NCBI RefSeq assembly: GCF_900176465.1
Contig: NZ_FWXR01000013.1
Span: 62,001-126,000, forward strand
DNA from: Fulvimarina manganoxydans
GTDB lineage: Bacteria > Pseudomonadota > Alphaproteobacteria > Rhizobiales > Rhizobiaceae
Length of the DNA stretch: 64,000 nt
Reading direction: 5' to 3'
The position numbers and the translations under genes were made by a program. This document shows, piece after piece, positions 1-10,308 of this stretch. Each line of letters begins with the position of its first letter. Positions within the stretch are counted from its first letter, which is position 1. Below the pieces are notes generated by a model. It was given only the letters and a program-made list of their open reading frames with translations, was not told where the DNA came from and did not search any database.

Positions 1-393
1 GACCGCGACGAAGGTCGCGCGGCGTCTCTCCGGCGTCGTTGCGCCAGCCGCCTGGAGCTTTTCCTCGATATTGCGCATGGCCATGGCGAAATCGCGCTCC
101 GGCCCGCCCCAGCGCGCCGAATAGATGCCCGGATCGCCGCCCAGCGCCTCGACGCAGATGCCGGAATCGTCCGAGAGCGCGGCAAGACCCGTCGCCTCCT
201 GGGCGGCTCGCGCCTTGATCTCGGCATTGGCCTCGAAGGTGTCGCCAGTCTCTTCCGGATCGTCGAGCCCTTTATCCTTGGCCGAGGTCACCTCGAAGCC
301 GAAGGGTTCGAAGAGCTCGCGGATTTCCCAGATCTTGCCGCGATTGTGGCTCGCGACGAGAAGGGGGCCGTCTTCCGGTTTCAGGAGCGCCAT
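1..393 (-). CDS. rdgB: XTP/dITP diphosphatase RdgB/HAM1 (partial, C-terminus beyond window)
   Basis: House-cleaning pyrophosphatase that hydrolyses non-canonical purine nucleotides (XTP, dITP, ITP) to monophosphates in the cytoplasm. The first 131 residues are in the window, reading leftwards. The N-terminus has the family nucleotide-binding motif SHNRGK at about residues 15-20, and the [14 protein letters not shown] segment at about residues 73-86 carries the metal-binding and catalytic acidic residues. The ATG at 391-393 lies 3 bp after the rph stop, so the two genes are translationally close and almost certainly one operon, as is common in alphaproteobacteria. The family is about 200 residues long, so roughly a third is missing off the left edge; nothing looks broken. 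Identification is confident. Confidence 0.93.
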   Translation of the reverse strand, partial: MALLKPEDGPLLVASHNRGKIWEIRELFEPFGFEVTSAKDKGLDDPEETGDTFEANAEIKARAAQEATGLAALSDDSGICVEALGGDPGIYSARWGGPERDFAMAMRNIEEKLQAAGATTPERRRATFVAV

Positions 394-396
394 GGC

Positions 397-1119
397 TCAG
401 CCCTCTCCGAGCACGCGCTGCTGAGCCTCGACCAATTCGCCGACGCCTTTGCGGGCGAGCTTCAGAAGGGTCAGGAACTCTTCTTCGGAGAAGGGGGCGC
501 CTTCGGCCGTGCCCTGAATCTCGATGATGCCGCCGGCGCCGGTCATGACGAAATTGGCGTCGGTCTCGGCGGTCGAATCCTCGGCATAGTCGAGATCGAG
601 CACCGGCTCGTTCTTATAGATGCCGCAGGAGACGGCTGCCACATGACCCTTCAGGACGTTCTTGGTGGAGACCATGCCTCGGGCCTCCATCCATTTGAGG
701 CACTGGGCGAGCGCCACATAACCGCCGGTGATCGCCGCCGTGCGCGTGCCGCCATCGGCCTGGATGACGTCGCAATCCACCGTGATCTGTCGCTCGCCAA
801 GGGCGGTCAGGTCGACGACGGCGCGCAAGGAACGCCCGATCAGGCGCTGGATTTCGAGGGTGCGACCCGACTGCTTGCCGGCAGACGCCTCACGGCGCAT
901 GCGGTCGCCCGTTGCGCGCGGCAGCATGCCGTATTCGGCCGTCACCCAGCCCTTGCCGGAATTTTTCAGGAAAGGCGGGACGCGCTCTTCAAGGCTTGCG
1001 AGGCACATAACCTGCGTCTCGCCGAATTTGACGAGGCAGGACCCCTCGGCATGGCGATTGACGCCGGTCGTGAGCGAGACCTCGCGCATGGCGTCGGCAG
1101 GGCGTTTGGATGGGCGCAT
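397..1119 (-). CDS. rph: Ribonuclease PH
   Basis: Phosphorolytic 3'-5' exoribonuclease that trims tRNA 3' ends. The 240-residue protein matches the usual length (about 238). It begins [14 protein letters not shown] and carries the family signatures [14 protein letters not shown] near residue 25, a [14 protein letters not shown] block near residue 60, the RLIGRSLRA phosphate-binding region and the [15 protein letters not shown] catalytic block near residue 115. The open frame continues upstream to 1593, but the extension does not resemble the family and overlaps the divergent gene, so the ATG at 1117-1119 is chosen. It is followed after 3 bp by rdgB. In many Rhizobiales rph faces hrcA; here the divergent neighbour is the Amt-GGDEF-EAL gene. 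Confidence 0.95.
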   Translation of the reverse strand: MRPSKRPADAMREVSLTTGVNRHAEGSCLVKFGETQVMCLASLEERVPPFLKNSGKGWVTAEYGMLPRATGDRMRREASAGKQSGRTLEIQRLIGRSLRAVVDLTALGERQITVDCDVIQADGGTRTAAITGGYVALAQCLKWMEARGMVSTKNVLKGHVAAVSCGIYKNEPVLDLDYAEDSTAETDANFVMTGAGGIIEIQGTAEGAPFSEEEFLTLLKLARKGVGELVEAQQRVLGEG

Positions 1120-1336
1120 GAAGGATCCGAGCGTCGTGTGTTCGAAGGGAAGGATTAACCAATCTGGCCGCGCTTCTAACGAGGATAAAGAGGCGATGCA
1201 AAGGCGAAAGCGATAGGGACCTTTCAAAGGCCGCGGCGCCAGCCGACAACCATCAATTATAAGCCGTGTTGCCGTTTTCTCCTTTTTAAGTGTCTTCTGC
1301 TCAAGTTTCCCACAGAGTTTAAAGACGGAGCAGATC

Positions 1337-4300
1337 TTGAAGAGGCTCATCATAGGATCAGGGGCGCTTCTTCTCGCCGAACCGGCGTGGGCCGGATCGG
1401 TGCGGGAGACCTTGTCCGAGCCCGCTTCCATCGCCTGGGTTATCACCGCGGCCGCACTGGTCTTGATGATGCAAGCCGGTTTCATGATGCTCGAAGCCGG
1501 TCTCGTGCGCTCGAAGAATTCGATCAATGTCGCGCAGAAGAACCTTCTCGACTTCGTGTTCGCGGCCCTCGCCTTCGCCATTGTGGGCTTCATGATCGCC
1601 TTCGGCCGCGATGGCGGCTACGGGTTCGGTCTCGATGCCGACAGCTTCCTCTTATCCAATCTCGATCCGTCCGGCATCGCCTTCTTCGCCTTTCAGGTGA
1701 TGTTCTGCGGAACGGCGGCGACCATCCTGTCGGGGGCGACGGCCGAGCGGCTGCGCTTGTCTGTCTATGTGATCGCCTCGGTGGTCGTCGGCGCGCTGAT
1801 CTATCCGGTCTTCGCCCATTGGGCCTGGGGAAATGTTCTGGATCCCAGCGCTTCTGCCTTTCTCGCCAATCGCCATTTCGTCGACTTCGCCGGCTCGACC
1901 GTCGTTCATGCGACGGGCGCCTGGGTCTCGCTGGCCGGCTGTCTGGTCCTCGGGCCCCGGATCGGCCGTTTCGGCGCCGACGGGCGGCCGAACCGTATCG
2001 CCGGCCATTCCACGGTCATCGCGACGGCGGGGACCCTGCTCATCTTCTTTGGCTGGCTCGGCTTCAATGGCGGCTCGACCTTCGAGGCCAATGCCGCGGT
2101 CGGCGGCATCGTGGCGAACACGGTCCTTGCTGGCGCGGCCGGCGGGGCGGTGGGCTATCTTCTGTGCCTCAGAGGCGACGGTGTCACCTATCCCGAATTC
2201 ACCATGTATGGGCTTTTAGGTGGTCTCGTGGCGATTACCGCCGGCTGCCATCTCCTGACGCCGGGAGGCGCGATCCTGATCGGCGCGCTCGGCGGCGGCG
2301 CCGCGATTGGGACCAATGCGTTCATCGAAAGGCGCTTTCGGATCGATGATGCTCTCGGCGTTATCGGTATTCACGGTGTGGCGGGCGTCGTCGGGACGAT
2401 CGGCCTTGCCTTCGTTGCTCCCTTGGAGAGACTTCCGGCAGGTAGCCGCCTGGACCAGTTCGACATTCAGGCCATCGGCTCGCTGGTCAATTTCATCTGG
2501 GTCTTCTGCGCCTCTTATATCCTCTTCCGGGTGCTCGACGCCATTCGGCCGATCCGCGTGAGCGCGGCGGACGAAGAGCGCGGGCTCAATCAGACCGAGC
2601 ATGCCTCGGCCATCGGGCTCGGCGGCATGGAGCAGACGCTCGAGCGCATCGTGCATGGCACGGCCGATCTCGGGGCGCGGCTACCGGTCCTGGTCGGCGA
2701 GGAAACCGAGCGGCTCACCCGCCTCTTCAACAGCTTTCTCGACAATCTGGAAACCAACGAGCTTCAGCATCGCTCGCTCGAAGAAGCGCGCCGCGCCTCC
2801 CAGGAGGCCGAGCGGCTGGCCACGCTGGCCGATGCGGCCTCGGAAGGCATCCTGCTTCTGGCAGAGGGCCGGATCCGCGATGCCAATCCGGCAGCCCAGC
2901 GTCTCCTGCGGATCGATGCGTCGCCCGAATTTCACCCCCATATCATGGAATTCGTCGCGTCGGCCGATCGCTCGCGTTTCGCCGACGCTTTGCAGACGAT
3001 CGCCGACGAGCCTTTCCAGGTCGAGATGCAATGCGAGGGCGCAGCGTTCCCGGTCGAAGTGAAGCTGAAATCCATCATGTTCCGCGGCATGCAGATGATG
3101 ATCGTCGCATTGACCGATCTCAGCGCGCGTCTGGCTGCCGAGGAGCGCATCCGCTTCATCGCGCTCCATGACGGGCTGACGGGACTGCCAAACCGCATGT
3201 TGTTCGGCCAGACCCTCGACGAGACGCTGGCGGGACTGAGGGACGACGGCCCGTTGAGCGCTCTTTTGCTCATCGATCTCGATCGTTTCAAAGCGATCAA
3301 CGATCTTTACGGCCATCCCGCCGGAGACGCGCTTCTTGCGGCCGTGTCCGCGCGCCTGAAACAGGCTGTCGGCAGCAAGGGTCTGGCGGCCCGCTGTGGC
3401 GGTGACGAATTCGCGATCATCCTGCGGGATATCAGCTTCGCGAACCAGGCCACGGATTTCGCCATGCGCCTTCTTCAGTCGCTGCGCGAGCCGGTCGATC
3501 TCGGCAATGGCGTGCGCATCAATCCGGGCGCCAGCATCGGTGTGGCCATTCTGCCGAGGGACGGTCGCGAATCCAGTATCGTCACCTCACGGGCCGATAC
3601 CGCGCTCTATTATGCAAAGCGCCAAGGCCGGAACACCTATAAGGTCTTCGCGCCGGGCATGGATGCCGAAGAGCAGACCCGGCTCGAATTGGAAGAGGGA
3701 TTGGCGCATGCGATCGCCCGCGACGAACTCCTCGTTCTCTATCAGCCGCGGATCGATCTCTTCCAGCGCAGCGTCGTGTCCTATGAAGCGCTCATCCGCT
3801 GGCGCCATCCGAGCCGGGGGCTGATCAGCCCTGCAACCTTCATTCCGATCGCCGAGCAATCGGGCCGGATCGCGGAGATCGGCGAATGGGTGATGCGCCA
3901 AGCTTGCCGCCAAGCGGTCGCAAGCTTTGGCGAGGCGAGCGTCAGCGTCAATGTCAGTGCGTTGCAGTTCCGGGCCAAGGGCTTCGTCGAGACCGTAATG
4001 CGCATTCTCGACGAGACCGGCCTTCGCCCGGAGCGCCTGGAGATCGAACTGACCGAAAGCGCGCTCGTCGACGACAGGGACCAGGCCCTCGGCATTCTGC
4101 GCCATCTGAAGAAACTCGGCGTGCGTGTCTCGCTCGACGATTTCGGCACCGGCTATTCCTCGCTCAGCTATCTGCGCGTCTTCCCCTTCGACGCTTTGAA
4201 GATTGACCGGTCCTTCGTCCGCGACATCGAGAGCGGCGATGGGTCGCTGGCGATTCTCGAAGCGGTCCTGCGCCTCGGTCGCGCCATGCGTCTCCGGGTG

Positions 4301-4474
4301 GTCGCCGAAGGTGTCGAGACCGCCGCCCAACTCGACATTTTGCAACGACTGCGGTGCGACGAGGTCCAGGGCTATCTCTTCGCCAAGCCCGCCGAACCAG
4401 AAGCGCTGGCGAATTTCGACCCGGTGACGGTGTTCGATACGGGCAGAAGCGTCGGGCCTTCGCGCGCGGCGTGA
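1337..4474 (+). CDS. Ammonium transporter (Amt) fused to PAS, GGDEF and EAL domains
   Basis: A 1045-residue fusion. Residues 1-20 look like the cleavable signal peptide of proteobacterial AmtB; about 25-400 form the multi-pass Amt channel with [15 protein letters not shown] (first pore His near 189) and [11 protein letters not shown] (second pore His near 344). A linker and PAS-like segment (about 490-590) lead to a GGDEF domain starting at [10 protein letters not shown] near 610 with intact GGDEF near 688-692, then an EAL domain with EAL near 816, [15 protein letters not shown] and KIDRSFV all present. Both cyclase and phosphodiesterase sites therefore look intact; I see no RxxD inhibitory site before GGDEF. 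The likely role is coupling ammonium binding or flux to cyclic-di-GMP turnover (inference). Start is TTG, with GGAG 6 nt upstream. No glnK lies beside it. Confidence 0.93.
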   Translation: MKRLIIGSGALLLAEPAWAGSVRETLSEPASIAWVITAAALVLMMQAGFMMLEAGLVRSKNSINVAQKNLLDFVFAALAFAIVGFMIAFGRDGGYGFGLDADSFLLSNLDPSGIAFFAFQVMFCGTAATILSGATAERLRLSVYVIASVVVGALIYPVFAHWAWGNVLDPSASAFLANRHFVDFAGSTVVHATGAWVSLAGCLVLGPRIGRFGADGRPNRIAGHSTVIATAGTLLIFFGWLGFNGGSTFEANAAVGGIVANTVLAGAAGGAVGYLLCLRGDGVTYPEFTMYGLLGGLVAITAGCHLLTPGGAILIGALGGGAAIGTNAFIERRFRIDDALGVIGIHGVAGVVGTIGLAFVAPLERLPAGSRLDQFDIQAIGSLVNFIWVFCASYILFRVLDAIRPIRVSAADEERGLNQTEHASAIGLGGMEQTLERIVHGTADLGARLPVLVGEETERLTRLFNSFLDNLETNELQHRSLEEARRASQEAERLATLADAASEGILLLAEGRIRDANPAAQRLLRIDASPEFHPHIMEFVASADRSRFADALQTIADEPFQVEMQCEGAAFPVEVKLKSIMFRGMQMMIVALTDLSARLAAEERIRFIALHDGLTGLPNRMLFGQTLDETLAGLRDDGPLSALLLIDLDRFKAINDLYGHPAGDALLAAVSARLKQAVGSKGLAARCGGDEFAIILRDISFANQATDFAMRLLQSLREPVDLGNGVRINPGASIGVAILPRDGRESSIVTSRADTALYYAKRQGRNTYKVFAPGMDAEEQTRLELEEGLAHAIARDELLVLYQPRIDLFQRSVVSYEALIRWRHPSRGLISPATFIPIAEQSGRIAEIGEWVMRQACRQAVASFGEASVSVNVSALQFRAKGFVETVMRILDETGLRPERLEIELTESALVDDRDQALGILRHLKKLGVRVSLDDFGTGYSSLSYLRVFPFDALKIDRSFVRDIESGDGSLAILEAVLRLGRAMRLRVVAEGVETAAQLDILQRLRCDEVQGYLFAKPAEPEALANFDPVTVFDTGRSVGPSRAA

Positions 4475-4643
4475 TTGGACACTTACGCGAGGCTATCGAT
4501 CACTCGCTGCCGGGTCGGCCGACGCAAGGTCACGTCGAGCGGTGGTTGCCTCTCGATCCTTTCGGCACCGTCGCGCCCCATGTGAACGCGGATGTGATCA
4601 CGCCAACCGGCTTGCGCTCGGCGGGGAATTGCGCCAGCTTATT

Positions 4644-4662
4644 GCAAATCATTCTCATTTGC
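4644..4662. promoter_or_regulatory. Fur-family (Mur/Zur-like) operator candidate before sitABCD
   Basis: A 19 bp dyad, GCAAAT-7 nt-ATTTGC, ends 17 nt before the start codon of the metal-binding protein gene and just before its Shine-Dalgarno region. Its size and layout fit Fur-superfamily boxes, and in alphaproteobacteria the Mn regulator Mur commonly represses sit operons. Aligned with the classical 19 bp Fur consensus about 12 positions match. Whether Mur, Zur or Fur binds is inference. Confidence 0.55.
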
Positions 4663-4679
4663 GGAAAGGCGGTGTTGGA

Positions 4680-5657
4680 ATGCTGTGGTCGGCGGATGGT
4701 AAAGGGCGGAAGCGGCAAGCTTTGCCAGGCTCGATTCCTCGCGCGCGCCTCCGCCAGTGGGTTTCCCGTTCGCTCGTTGGTCTCACCGCTGTGTTCGCCT
4801 TTGCTTTTGGTGCAAGCGCCGGGGCAAAGGCGCAGGACGAACCCATAAAAGCCGTGACGAGCTTCACCGTCATCGCCGACATGGCGCGCAACGTGGCGGG
4901 CGAGGCGGCCGATGTCATCTCCATCACCAAGCCCGGCGCCGAGATCCACAATTACCAGCCGACGCCGCGCGATCTCGTCGGAGCACAAGGGGCCGATCTC
5001 GTTTTCCATAACGGGCTCAATCTCGAACTCTGGTTCGAGCGCTTCCTGCAGAATCTGGGCGGGGCGCAAAGCGTCGTCGTCTCCGACGGGGTGGAGCCGA
5101 TCTCGATCACCCAAGGACCTTACGACGGTAAACCCAACCCCCATGCCTGGATGTCGCCCGACAATGCGATGATCTATGTCGACAACATTCGCGATGCCTT
5201 CATCAAGGCCGATCCTCAGAACGAGGAGACGTATCGGTCCAATGCCGAGGCTTATAAGGGCGAGATCGCAGCGGCGATCGAGCCGATCCGTGCGGAACTC
5301 GCCGCGATACCGGAGGAGCGTCGCTGGCTGGTGACGAGCGAAGGGGCGTTCTCCTATCTGGCGAGAGATTTCGGCCTGAAGGAGCTCTATCTCTGGCCGA
5401 TCAATGCCGATGCGCAGGGAACGCCCCAGCAGGTGCGCGCGGTGATCGACGAAATGGCCGCGAGCGATATTCCGTGCATCTTCTCCGAAAGCACGGTGTC
5501 CTCCAAGCCGGCCGAGCAGGTCGCCCGCGAGACGGGCGCGACCTATGGCGGCGTCCTTTACGTGGACTCTTTGAGCGATGAAGGCGGGGCGGTCCCGACC
5601 TATATCGATCTTCTGAAAGTGACGGCGAATACAATTGCGGAGTGCCTTGTCCCATGA
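4680..5657 (+). CDS. sitA: Metal ABC transporter, periplasmic binding protein (SitA/ZnuA family)
   Basis: Cluster 9 solute-binding protein that captures Mn(II) or Zn(II) (possibly Fe) in the periplasm for the SitBCD importer. The 325-residue product has a basic N-terminus and a signal peptide ending near AGAKAQ (about residue 43). Candidate metal ligands are in family positions: His in EIHNYQPTP near residue 91, His in PHAWMSPDN near 157, Glu in SESTVSSKP near 270 and Asp in YVDSLS near 296. There is no His-rich loop of the ZnuA type, and this favours manganese over zinc (inference). ATG 4680 is chosen over an upstream in-frame start at 4542 because it follows GGAAAGG and gives a normal signal peptide. 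It overlaps the ATPase gene by 4 bp and starts an operon of four. Confidence 0.9.
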   Translation: MLWSADGKGRKRQALPGSIPRARLRQWVSRSLVGLTAVFAFAFGASAGAKAQDEPIKAVTSFTVIADMARNVAGEAADVISITKPGAEIHNYQPTPRDLVGAQGADLVFHNGLNLELWFERFLQNLGGAQSVVVSDGVEPISITQGPYDGKPNPHAWMSPDNAMIYVDNIRDAFIKADPQNEETYRSNAEAYKGEIAAAIEPIRAELAAIPEERRWLVTSEGAFSYLARDFGLKELYLWPINADAQGTPQQVRAVIDEMAASDIPCIFSESTVSSKPAEQVARETGATYGGVLYVDSLSDEGGAVPTYIDLLKVTANTIAECLVP

Positions 5658-6586
5658 CCATGATGATGGGCTCGACCGACGCCAAACATCGCGCGCGCCG
5701 GCCCGTTCGCGAGCCGCCGGCACAGGTCTCCGGGCTCTCCGTTCGCGATGCGACTGTCACCTATCGCAACGGCCATACGGCGCTGGAGTCGGCGAGTTTC
5801 GATATTCCGCGCGGCAGCATCACCGCGCTGGTCGGCGTCAATGGCAGCGGCAAGTCGACCCTTTTCAAGGCCATTATGGGCTTTGTCGGCCTCGCCAAAG
5901 GCGAGATCAGCATTCTTGACGGCAGCGTTTCGGCGGCGCTGAAGGCCAATGCCGTCGCCTATGTCCCTCAGAGCGAGGATGTCGACTGGAACTTCCCGGT
6001 TCTCGTCGAGGATGTCGTGATGATGGGGCGTTATGGCCGGATGGGCGTCTTCCGCCGGCCCTCACCCAGCGATCGACAGGCTGTGGCGGAGGCGCTCGAA
6101 CGGGTGGCGATGACGCCCTTCGCCAAAAGGCAGATCGGCGAACTCTCCGGCGGCCAGAAGAAGCGGGTCTTTCTGGCGCGTGCGCTCGCCCAGGAAGGGC
6201 AGGTCATTCTGCTCGACGAGCCCTTTACCGGGGTCGACGTGAAGACGGAAGCGGCGATCATCGACCTTTTGAAGGCGCTTCGGGACGAAGGCCGGGTGAT
6301 GCTGGTCTCCACCCATAATCTCGGCTCGGTCCCCGAATTCTGCGACCGCGCCGTCCTTCTCAATCGCACGGTCCTGGCCGCCGGCCCGACCGATACGGTC
6401 TTCACCCGCGCCAATCTGGAACGCACCTTCGGCGGCGTCTTGCGCCATTTCGATTTCGCCAGCGGGCAGGGGGAGAGTGGTCGACCAACCTGTGTCCTGA
6501 CCGACGACGAACGGCCTTTCGTGATCTATGGCGAGGGTAAGGGCGACGAGGAGCGGGCAGAACCGCTGACGGAAGCACGTCGATGA
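5654..6586 (+). CDS. sitB: Metal ABC transporter, ATP-binding protein (SitB)
   Basis: Cytoplasmic ATPase of the SitABCD metal importer. The 310-residue protein carries Walker [10 protein letters not shown] near residue 60, a Q-loop region [12 protein letters not shown], the signature LSGGQKKR near 163, Walker B VILLDEP near 184 and the switch His in VSTHNLG. A C-terminal tail of about 50 residues beyond the ATPase core is acidic and not recognisable. The ATG at 5654 overlaps the sitA stop as ATGA; a GTG 12 bp upstream is possible but less likely. The downstream permease starts in another 4 bp overlap, so translation is coupled throughout. Confidence 0.93.
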   Translation: MTMMMGSTDAKHRARRPVREPPAQVSGLSVRDATVTYRNGHTALESASFDIPRGSITALVGVNGSGKSTLFKAIMGFVGLAKGEISILDGSVSAALKANAVAYVPQSEDVDWNFPVLVEDVVMMGRYGRMGVFRRPSPSDRQAVAEALERVAMTPFAKRQIGELSGGQKKRVFLARALAQEGQVILLDEPFTGVDVKTEAAIIDLLKALRDEGRVMLVSTHNLGSVPEFCDRAVLLNRTVLAAGPTDTVFTRANLERTFGGVLRHFDFASGQGESGRPTCVLTDDERPFVIYGEGKGDEERAEPLTEARR

Positions 6587-7473
6587 CGGCACTCCTCGAA
6601 CCCTTCGCCTATCAATATATGCTCAACGCCATGGGCGTCTCGGCGCTGGTCGGCGCGACCTGCGCCTTCCTCTCGGCCTATCTGATGCTGAAAGGCTGGT
6701 CGCTGATCGGCGACGCGCTGTCCCATTCGATCGTGCCGGGGGTCGCCGGCGCCTATATGCTAGGTCTGCCCTTTGCCTTCGGCGCCTTTCTCTCCGGCGG
6801 CTTGGCGGCCGGCGCCATGCTCTTCCTCAATGGCCGCACGAAGCTGCGCGAAGACGCGATCATCGGGCTGATCTTCACCTCCTTCTTCGGCCTCGGCCTC
6901 TTCATGATCTCCCTGTCGCCGACCTCGGTGAACGTGCAGACGATCATTCTCGGCAATATCCTTGCCGTGACGCCCGCCGACACGCTGCAACTCGTCCTCA
7001 TCGCCGCCGTCTCGCTCACCATCCTCGGAGCGAAATGGAAGGACCTGATGGTGACCTTCTTCGACGAGAACCATGCCCGCACGATCGGCATCGATCCGCG
7101 CTTGATGAAGCTCGTCTTCTTCACCCTTCTCGCCGCCTCGACGGTCGCGGCGCTTCAGACGGTCGGTGCCTTTCTCGTCATCGCCATGGTGGTGACGCCC
7201 GGCGCGACGGCCTATCTCCTCACCGATCGCTTTCCGAGGCTCATCGCGCTCTCGGTCGCGATCGGAGCGGGAACGAGTTTTGCCGGCGCCTATGCCAGCT
7301 ATTTCCTCGACGGGGCGACGGGCGGCGTCATCATCTGCCTGCAGACGCTGATCTTCCTCGCAGCCTTCGTCTTTGCGCCCAAGCACGGCATTCTGGCCGG
7401 CAAACGGCGGGCGCGGCAGGCGCTCGCCGAGGCATCCAGCCTCGGTCATCCGGTTTCGGAGACGGGGGCATGA
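6583..7473 (+). CDS. sitC: Metal ABC transporter, permease (SitC)
   Basis: One of two homologous integral-membrane subunits of the importer. The 296-residue protein is hydrophobic, with about eight predicted membrane spans and the cluster 9 permease motif [17 protein letters not shown] near residues 38-55, plus [19 protein letters not shown] near 195-215. It begins at ATG 6583, overlapping the sitB stop by 4 bp, and its own stop overlaps the sitD start in the same way. Two distinct permease genes (C and D) are typical of Sit-type rather than Znu-type systems, which usually have one. Confidence 0.93.
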   Translation: MTALLEPFAYQYMLNAMGVSALVGATCAFLSAYLMLKGWSLIGDALSHSIVPGVAGAYMLGLPFAFGAFLSGGLAAGAMLFLNGRTKLREDAIIGLIFTSFFGLGLFMISLSPTSVNVQTIILGNILAVTPADTLQLVLIAAVSLTILGAKWKDLMVTFFDENHARTIGIDPRLMKLVFFTLLAASTVAALQTVGAFLVIAMVVTPGATAYLLTDRFPRLIALSVAIGAGTSFAGAYASYFLDGATGGVIICLQTLIFLAAFVFAPKHGILAGKRRARQALAEASSLGHPVSETGA

Positions 7474-8327
7474 GCCACGACGATCTCCTTCTCCCCTTCG
7501 CCTTTCCCTTCATGCGCGACGCGTTCCTGATCGCCGGGCTCGTCGCCGTGCCGACCGCGCTCTTGTCCTGTTTTCTGGTGCTGAAGGGCTGGTCGCTGAT
7601 GGGCGATGCGATCTCCCATGCCGTCCTGCCCGGCATCGTCATCGCCTATATTCTCGGCCTGCCACTGGCGCTCGGCGCCTTTGCCGCCGGCATGACCTGC
7701 GCCACCGCCGTCGGCTATCTCTCGGCCAATAGCCGGGTGAAGGAAGACACAGTGATGGGCATCGTCTTTTCCGGCATGTTCGGCTTCGGCCTCGTTCTCT
7801 ACACGAAGATTTCGTCCGAGGTGCATCTCGACCATATCCTCTTCGGAGACATGCTCGGCATCCTGCCTTTCGATCTCATCCAGGCCGCCGTCATCGGGTG
7901 TGTCACGACGGGTCTCATCGCTGCCAAATGGCGCGATCTTCTGCTGCACGCCTTCGATCCGGCGCAGGCGCGGGCGATCGGCCTGCCGGTTCGGCTGATG
8001 CATTATGGCTTGCTGGCGGTGCTGTCGCTCACCATCGTTGCGGCCCTGAAAGCGACCGGCATCATCCTCACCATCGCCCTTCTGATCGCCCCCGGCGCGA
8101 TCGCCTTCCTCCTCACGAAGCGCTTTTCCACCATGCTTCTGACCGCCGTCGCGATCTCGCTCGGTTGTTCGCTCCTCGGCGTCTATGCGAGCTTCTTCAT
8201 CGACAGCGCCCCGGCCCCCACCATCGTCCTTCTCATGAGCGCCTGTTTCGTCACCGCCTTCTTCATCTCCGGCGCCAGGGCCAGGGCGGCCTCGCGCAGG
8301 ACGGGAGCGGAGATGGCGGCGAAATAG
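7470..8327 (+). CDS. sitD: Metal ABC transporter, second permease (SitD)
   Basis: Second membrane subunit of the importer, 285 residues, clearly homologous to SitC: GWSLMGDAISHAVLPGI near residue 38 and ATGIILTIALLIAPGAIAFLL near residue 200 repeat the same motifs. Start ATG 7470 overlaps the sitC stop in an ATGA. The gene is the last of the sitABCD operon and converges with the ABC-F gene, whose stop is only 34 bp away. I see no obvious U-tract terminator in that short gap. Confidence 0.93.
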   Translation: MSHDDLLLPFAFPFMRDAFLIAGLVAVPTALLSCFLVLKGWSLMGDAISHAVLPGIVIAYILGLPLALGAFAAGMTCATAVGYLSANSRVKEDTVMGIVFSGMFGFGLVLYTKISSEVHLDHILFGDMLGILPFDLIQAAVIGCVTTGLIAAKWRDLLLHAFDPAQARAIGLPVRLMHYGLLAVLSLTIVAALKATGIILTIALLIAPGAIAFLLTKRFSTMLLTAVAISLGCSLLGVYASFFIDSAPAPTIVLLMSACFVTAFFISGARARAASRRTGAEMAAK

Positions 8328-8361
8328 AAGAGGTGGCGGAGCGTGGACGCGGCAAACGCGC

Positions 8362-10179
8362 CTACGCCTCCATCTCCGCCTTCAGCATTTCGAGCTCCAG
8401 CCATTCGTCCTCAGCCTTGGCGAGGGCCGAGCGGTCCTGGTCGATGGCTTTGGCGAGGGCGTTGAAGCGGTCGGGGTTTTTGGCAAAGAGGGCCGGGTCG
8501 GCCATTTCGGCTTCGGCCTTTGCGATCGACGCTTCCAGGCGGGCGATCTCCTTGGGCAGGTTTTCGAGCGCGAATTTCTGTTTGAAGGAGAGTTTGGCGG
8601 AGGGAGCCGAGCGCCTCGCGCCGTCGCCATCGGCGGATTTCGCCGCCTCTTTCGGCTTTGCCGAGGCGGGTTTCGCCGCCTTCTGGGCATCGCGCTTCTG
8701 GGCAACCATGTCGGAATAGCCGCCGGCATATTCGAGCCATTTCCCGTCGCCGACCGGGTTGAAGATGCTCGTCACCGTGCGGTCGAGAAAGTCGCGATCA
8801 TGGCTGACGAGGATCACCGTGCCGGGGTAATTTGCGACGAGCTCTTCCAGGAGATCCAGCGTCTCCATGTCGAGATCGTTGGTCGGCTCGTCGAGAACCA
8901 GGAGATTGGCGGGCGTCGCCAGCGTCTTGGCGAGAAGAAGGCGCGCACGCTCGCCGCCGGAGAGATCGCCGACGGGGGTGCGGATCTGTTCCGGGGAGAA
9001 GAGAAAGTCCTTCAGATAGCCCGCCACATGGCGCATCTCGCCATTGACGATCACCTGATCGCCCCGCCCGTCGGTCAGGGCCTCAGTCACCGTGTCGGTG
9101 TCCTTCAGCGCAGCGCGCTTCTGGTCGAGAAAGGCAAGATCGAGATTGGTGCCGAGGCGCACGCGCCCGGAATCGGGCTTCGTCTCGCCGATCAGGATTT
9201 TCAGAAGCGTCGTCTTGCCCGCCCCGTTCGGCCCGACGAGGCCGATGCGGTCGCCGCGACCGATCCGGGCGGAGAAGTCCTGGACGAGAATCCGCTCGCC
9301 ATAGGCCTTGACGACGTTTTCGGCTTCGATGACGAGCTTGCCGCTCTCGCGCGTCTCGCCGGCGGCCATGACCACCTGGCCGGTGGCCCGGCGCGCGTCG
9401 CGGCGCTGCTGGCGAAGATCGTGAAGGCCGGCGAGACGCCGCTGATTGCGGGTGCGCCGGGCGGTCACGCCATAGCGCAGCCAATGCTCCTCGCGCACGA
9501 TCTTGCGGTCGAGCTTCTGAAGGTCGCGCTCTTCCTCTTCCAGAAGCTTGTCGCGCCAGGCCTCGAAGCTTCCAAAGCCTTCGTCGATGCGCTTGACCGC
9601 GCCGCGATCGAGCCAGACGGTGGCGCGGCTGACGGTTTCCAGAAAGCGGCGATCGTGGCTGATCGTCACGATCGCGCTCTTCATGGAAGCCAGTTCACCC
9701 TCCAGCCATTCGATCGTCGGAAGATCGAGATGGTTGGTCGGCTCGTCGAGAAGGATGATGTCCGGCTCTGGCGCGAGGGTGCGGGCAAGCGCCGCGCGCC
9801 GCGCCTCGCCGCCCGACAGATTGGCCGGCTCCGCCGCTTCCGAAAGGCCAAGGGCTGCAAGGCACAGATCGACGCGATAGGGATCGTCCGCCGGGCCGAG
9901 GCCCGAGCGCACATAATCGCCGACGGTGCGAAAATCCCCGAAATCGGGCTCCTGGGGCAGATAGCGCAGGGTCGTGCCGGGCTTGAGGAAAACCTCGCCG
10001 CCATCCGGTTCGATCTGACCGGCGGCGATCTTCAAAAGCGTCGACTTGCCGGAGCCGTTGCGCCCGACCAGCGCGACGCGATCGCCCGGCAGGACGTTCA
10101 GCTCGCAATCGGTGAGAAGGGGCGTGCCGCCGAAGGTCAGGCGCACGCCGTCGAGACGGAGAAGCGGAGGGGGTGCCAT
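8362..10179 (-). CDS. uup: ABC-F family ATPase, Uup type
   Basis: Soluble tandem ATPase of the ABC-F family; Uup-group members bind ribosomes or branched DNA and are not transporters. The 605-residue protein has two ATPase halves: Walker A GRNGSGKST near residue 40 and LSGGEARR near 121, Walker B IILLDEPTNHLD near 142; then GPNGAGKTT near 318, LSGGERAR near 430, and LLVLDEPTNDLD near 452. A charged linker and the C-terminal coiled coil (about 540-605, with LPKEIARLEASIAKAEAEM) are the hallmark of Uup. VGDGKWLEYAGGYSDM before the tail also fits Uup. It is monocistronic, converging with sitD. Confidence 0.92.
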   Translation of the reverse strand: MAPPPLLRLDGVRLTFGGTPLLTDCELNVLPGDRVALVGRNGSGKSTLLKIAAGQIEPDGGEVFLKPGTTLRYLPQEPDFGDFRTVGDYVRSGLGPADDPYRVDLCLAALGLSEAAEPANLSGGEARRAALARTLAPEPDIILLDEPTNHLDLPTIEWLEGELASMKSAIVTISHDRRFLETVSRATVWLDRGAVKRIDEGFGSFEAWRDKLLEEEERDLQKLDRKIVREEHWLRYGVTARRTRNQRRLAGLHDLRQQRRDARRATGQVVMAAGETRESGKLVIEAENVVKAYGERILVQDFSARIGRGDRIGLVGPNGAGKTTLLKILIGETKPDSGRVRLGTNLDLAFLDQKRAALKDTDTVTEALTDGRGDQVIVNGEMRHVAGYLKDFLFSPEQIRTPVGDLSGGERARLLLAKTLATPANLLVLDEPTNDLDMETLDLLEELVANYPGTVILVSHDRDFLDRTVTSIFNPVGDGKWLEYAGGYSDMVAQKRDAQKAAKPASAKPKEAAKSADGDGARRSAPSAKLSFKQKFALENLPKEIARLEASIAKAEAEMADPALFAKNPDRFNALAKAIDQDRSALAKAEDEWLELEMLKAEMEA

Positions 10180-10308
10180 AAGCCGCTCTTTAGCGATTGT
10201 CAGGCCGTCACGGAAGAGGAAACGAGCCTTGCCCGGCCGGCGGCGCTAAAAGGCGCGCCCACAGCCGGGCAAAGCTTCAACGCGTGACGCAGAAGAACGG
10301 CGAAGCCT

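Noticed and set aside
1120-1593. N-terminal extension of the rph frame
   Set aside because: It has no family-like sequence, crosses the divergent Amt gene start and makes RNase PH far longer than any relative.
8800-10287. 495-codon plus-strand frame antisense to uup
   Set aside because: Shadow of the ABC-F gene, whose motifs are unambiguous.
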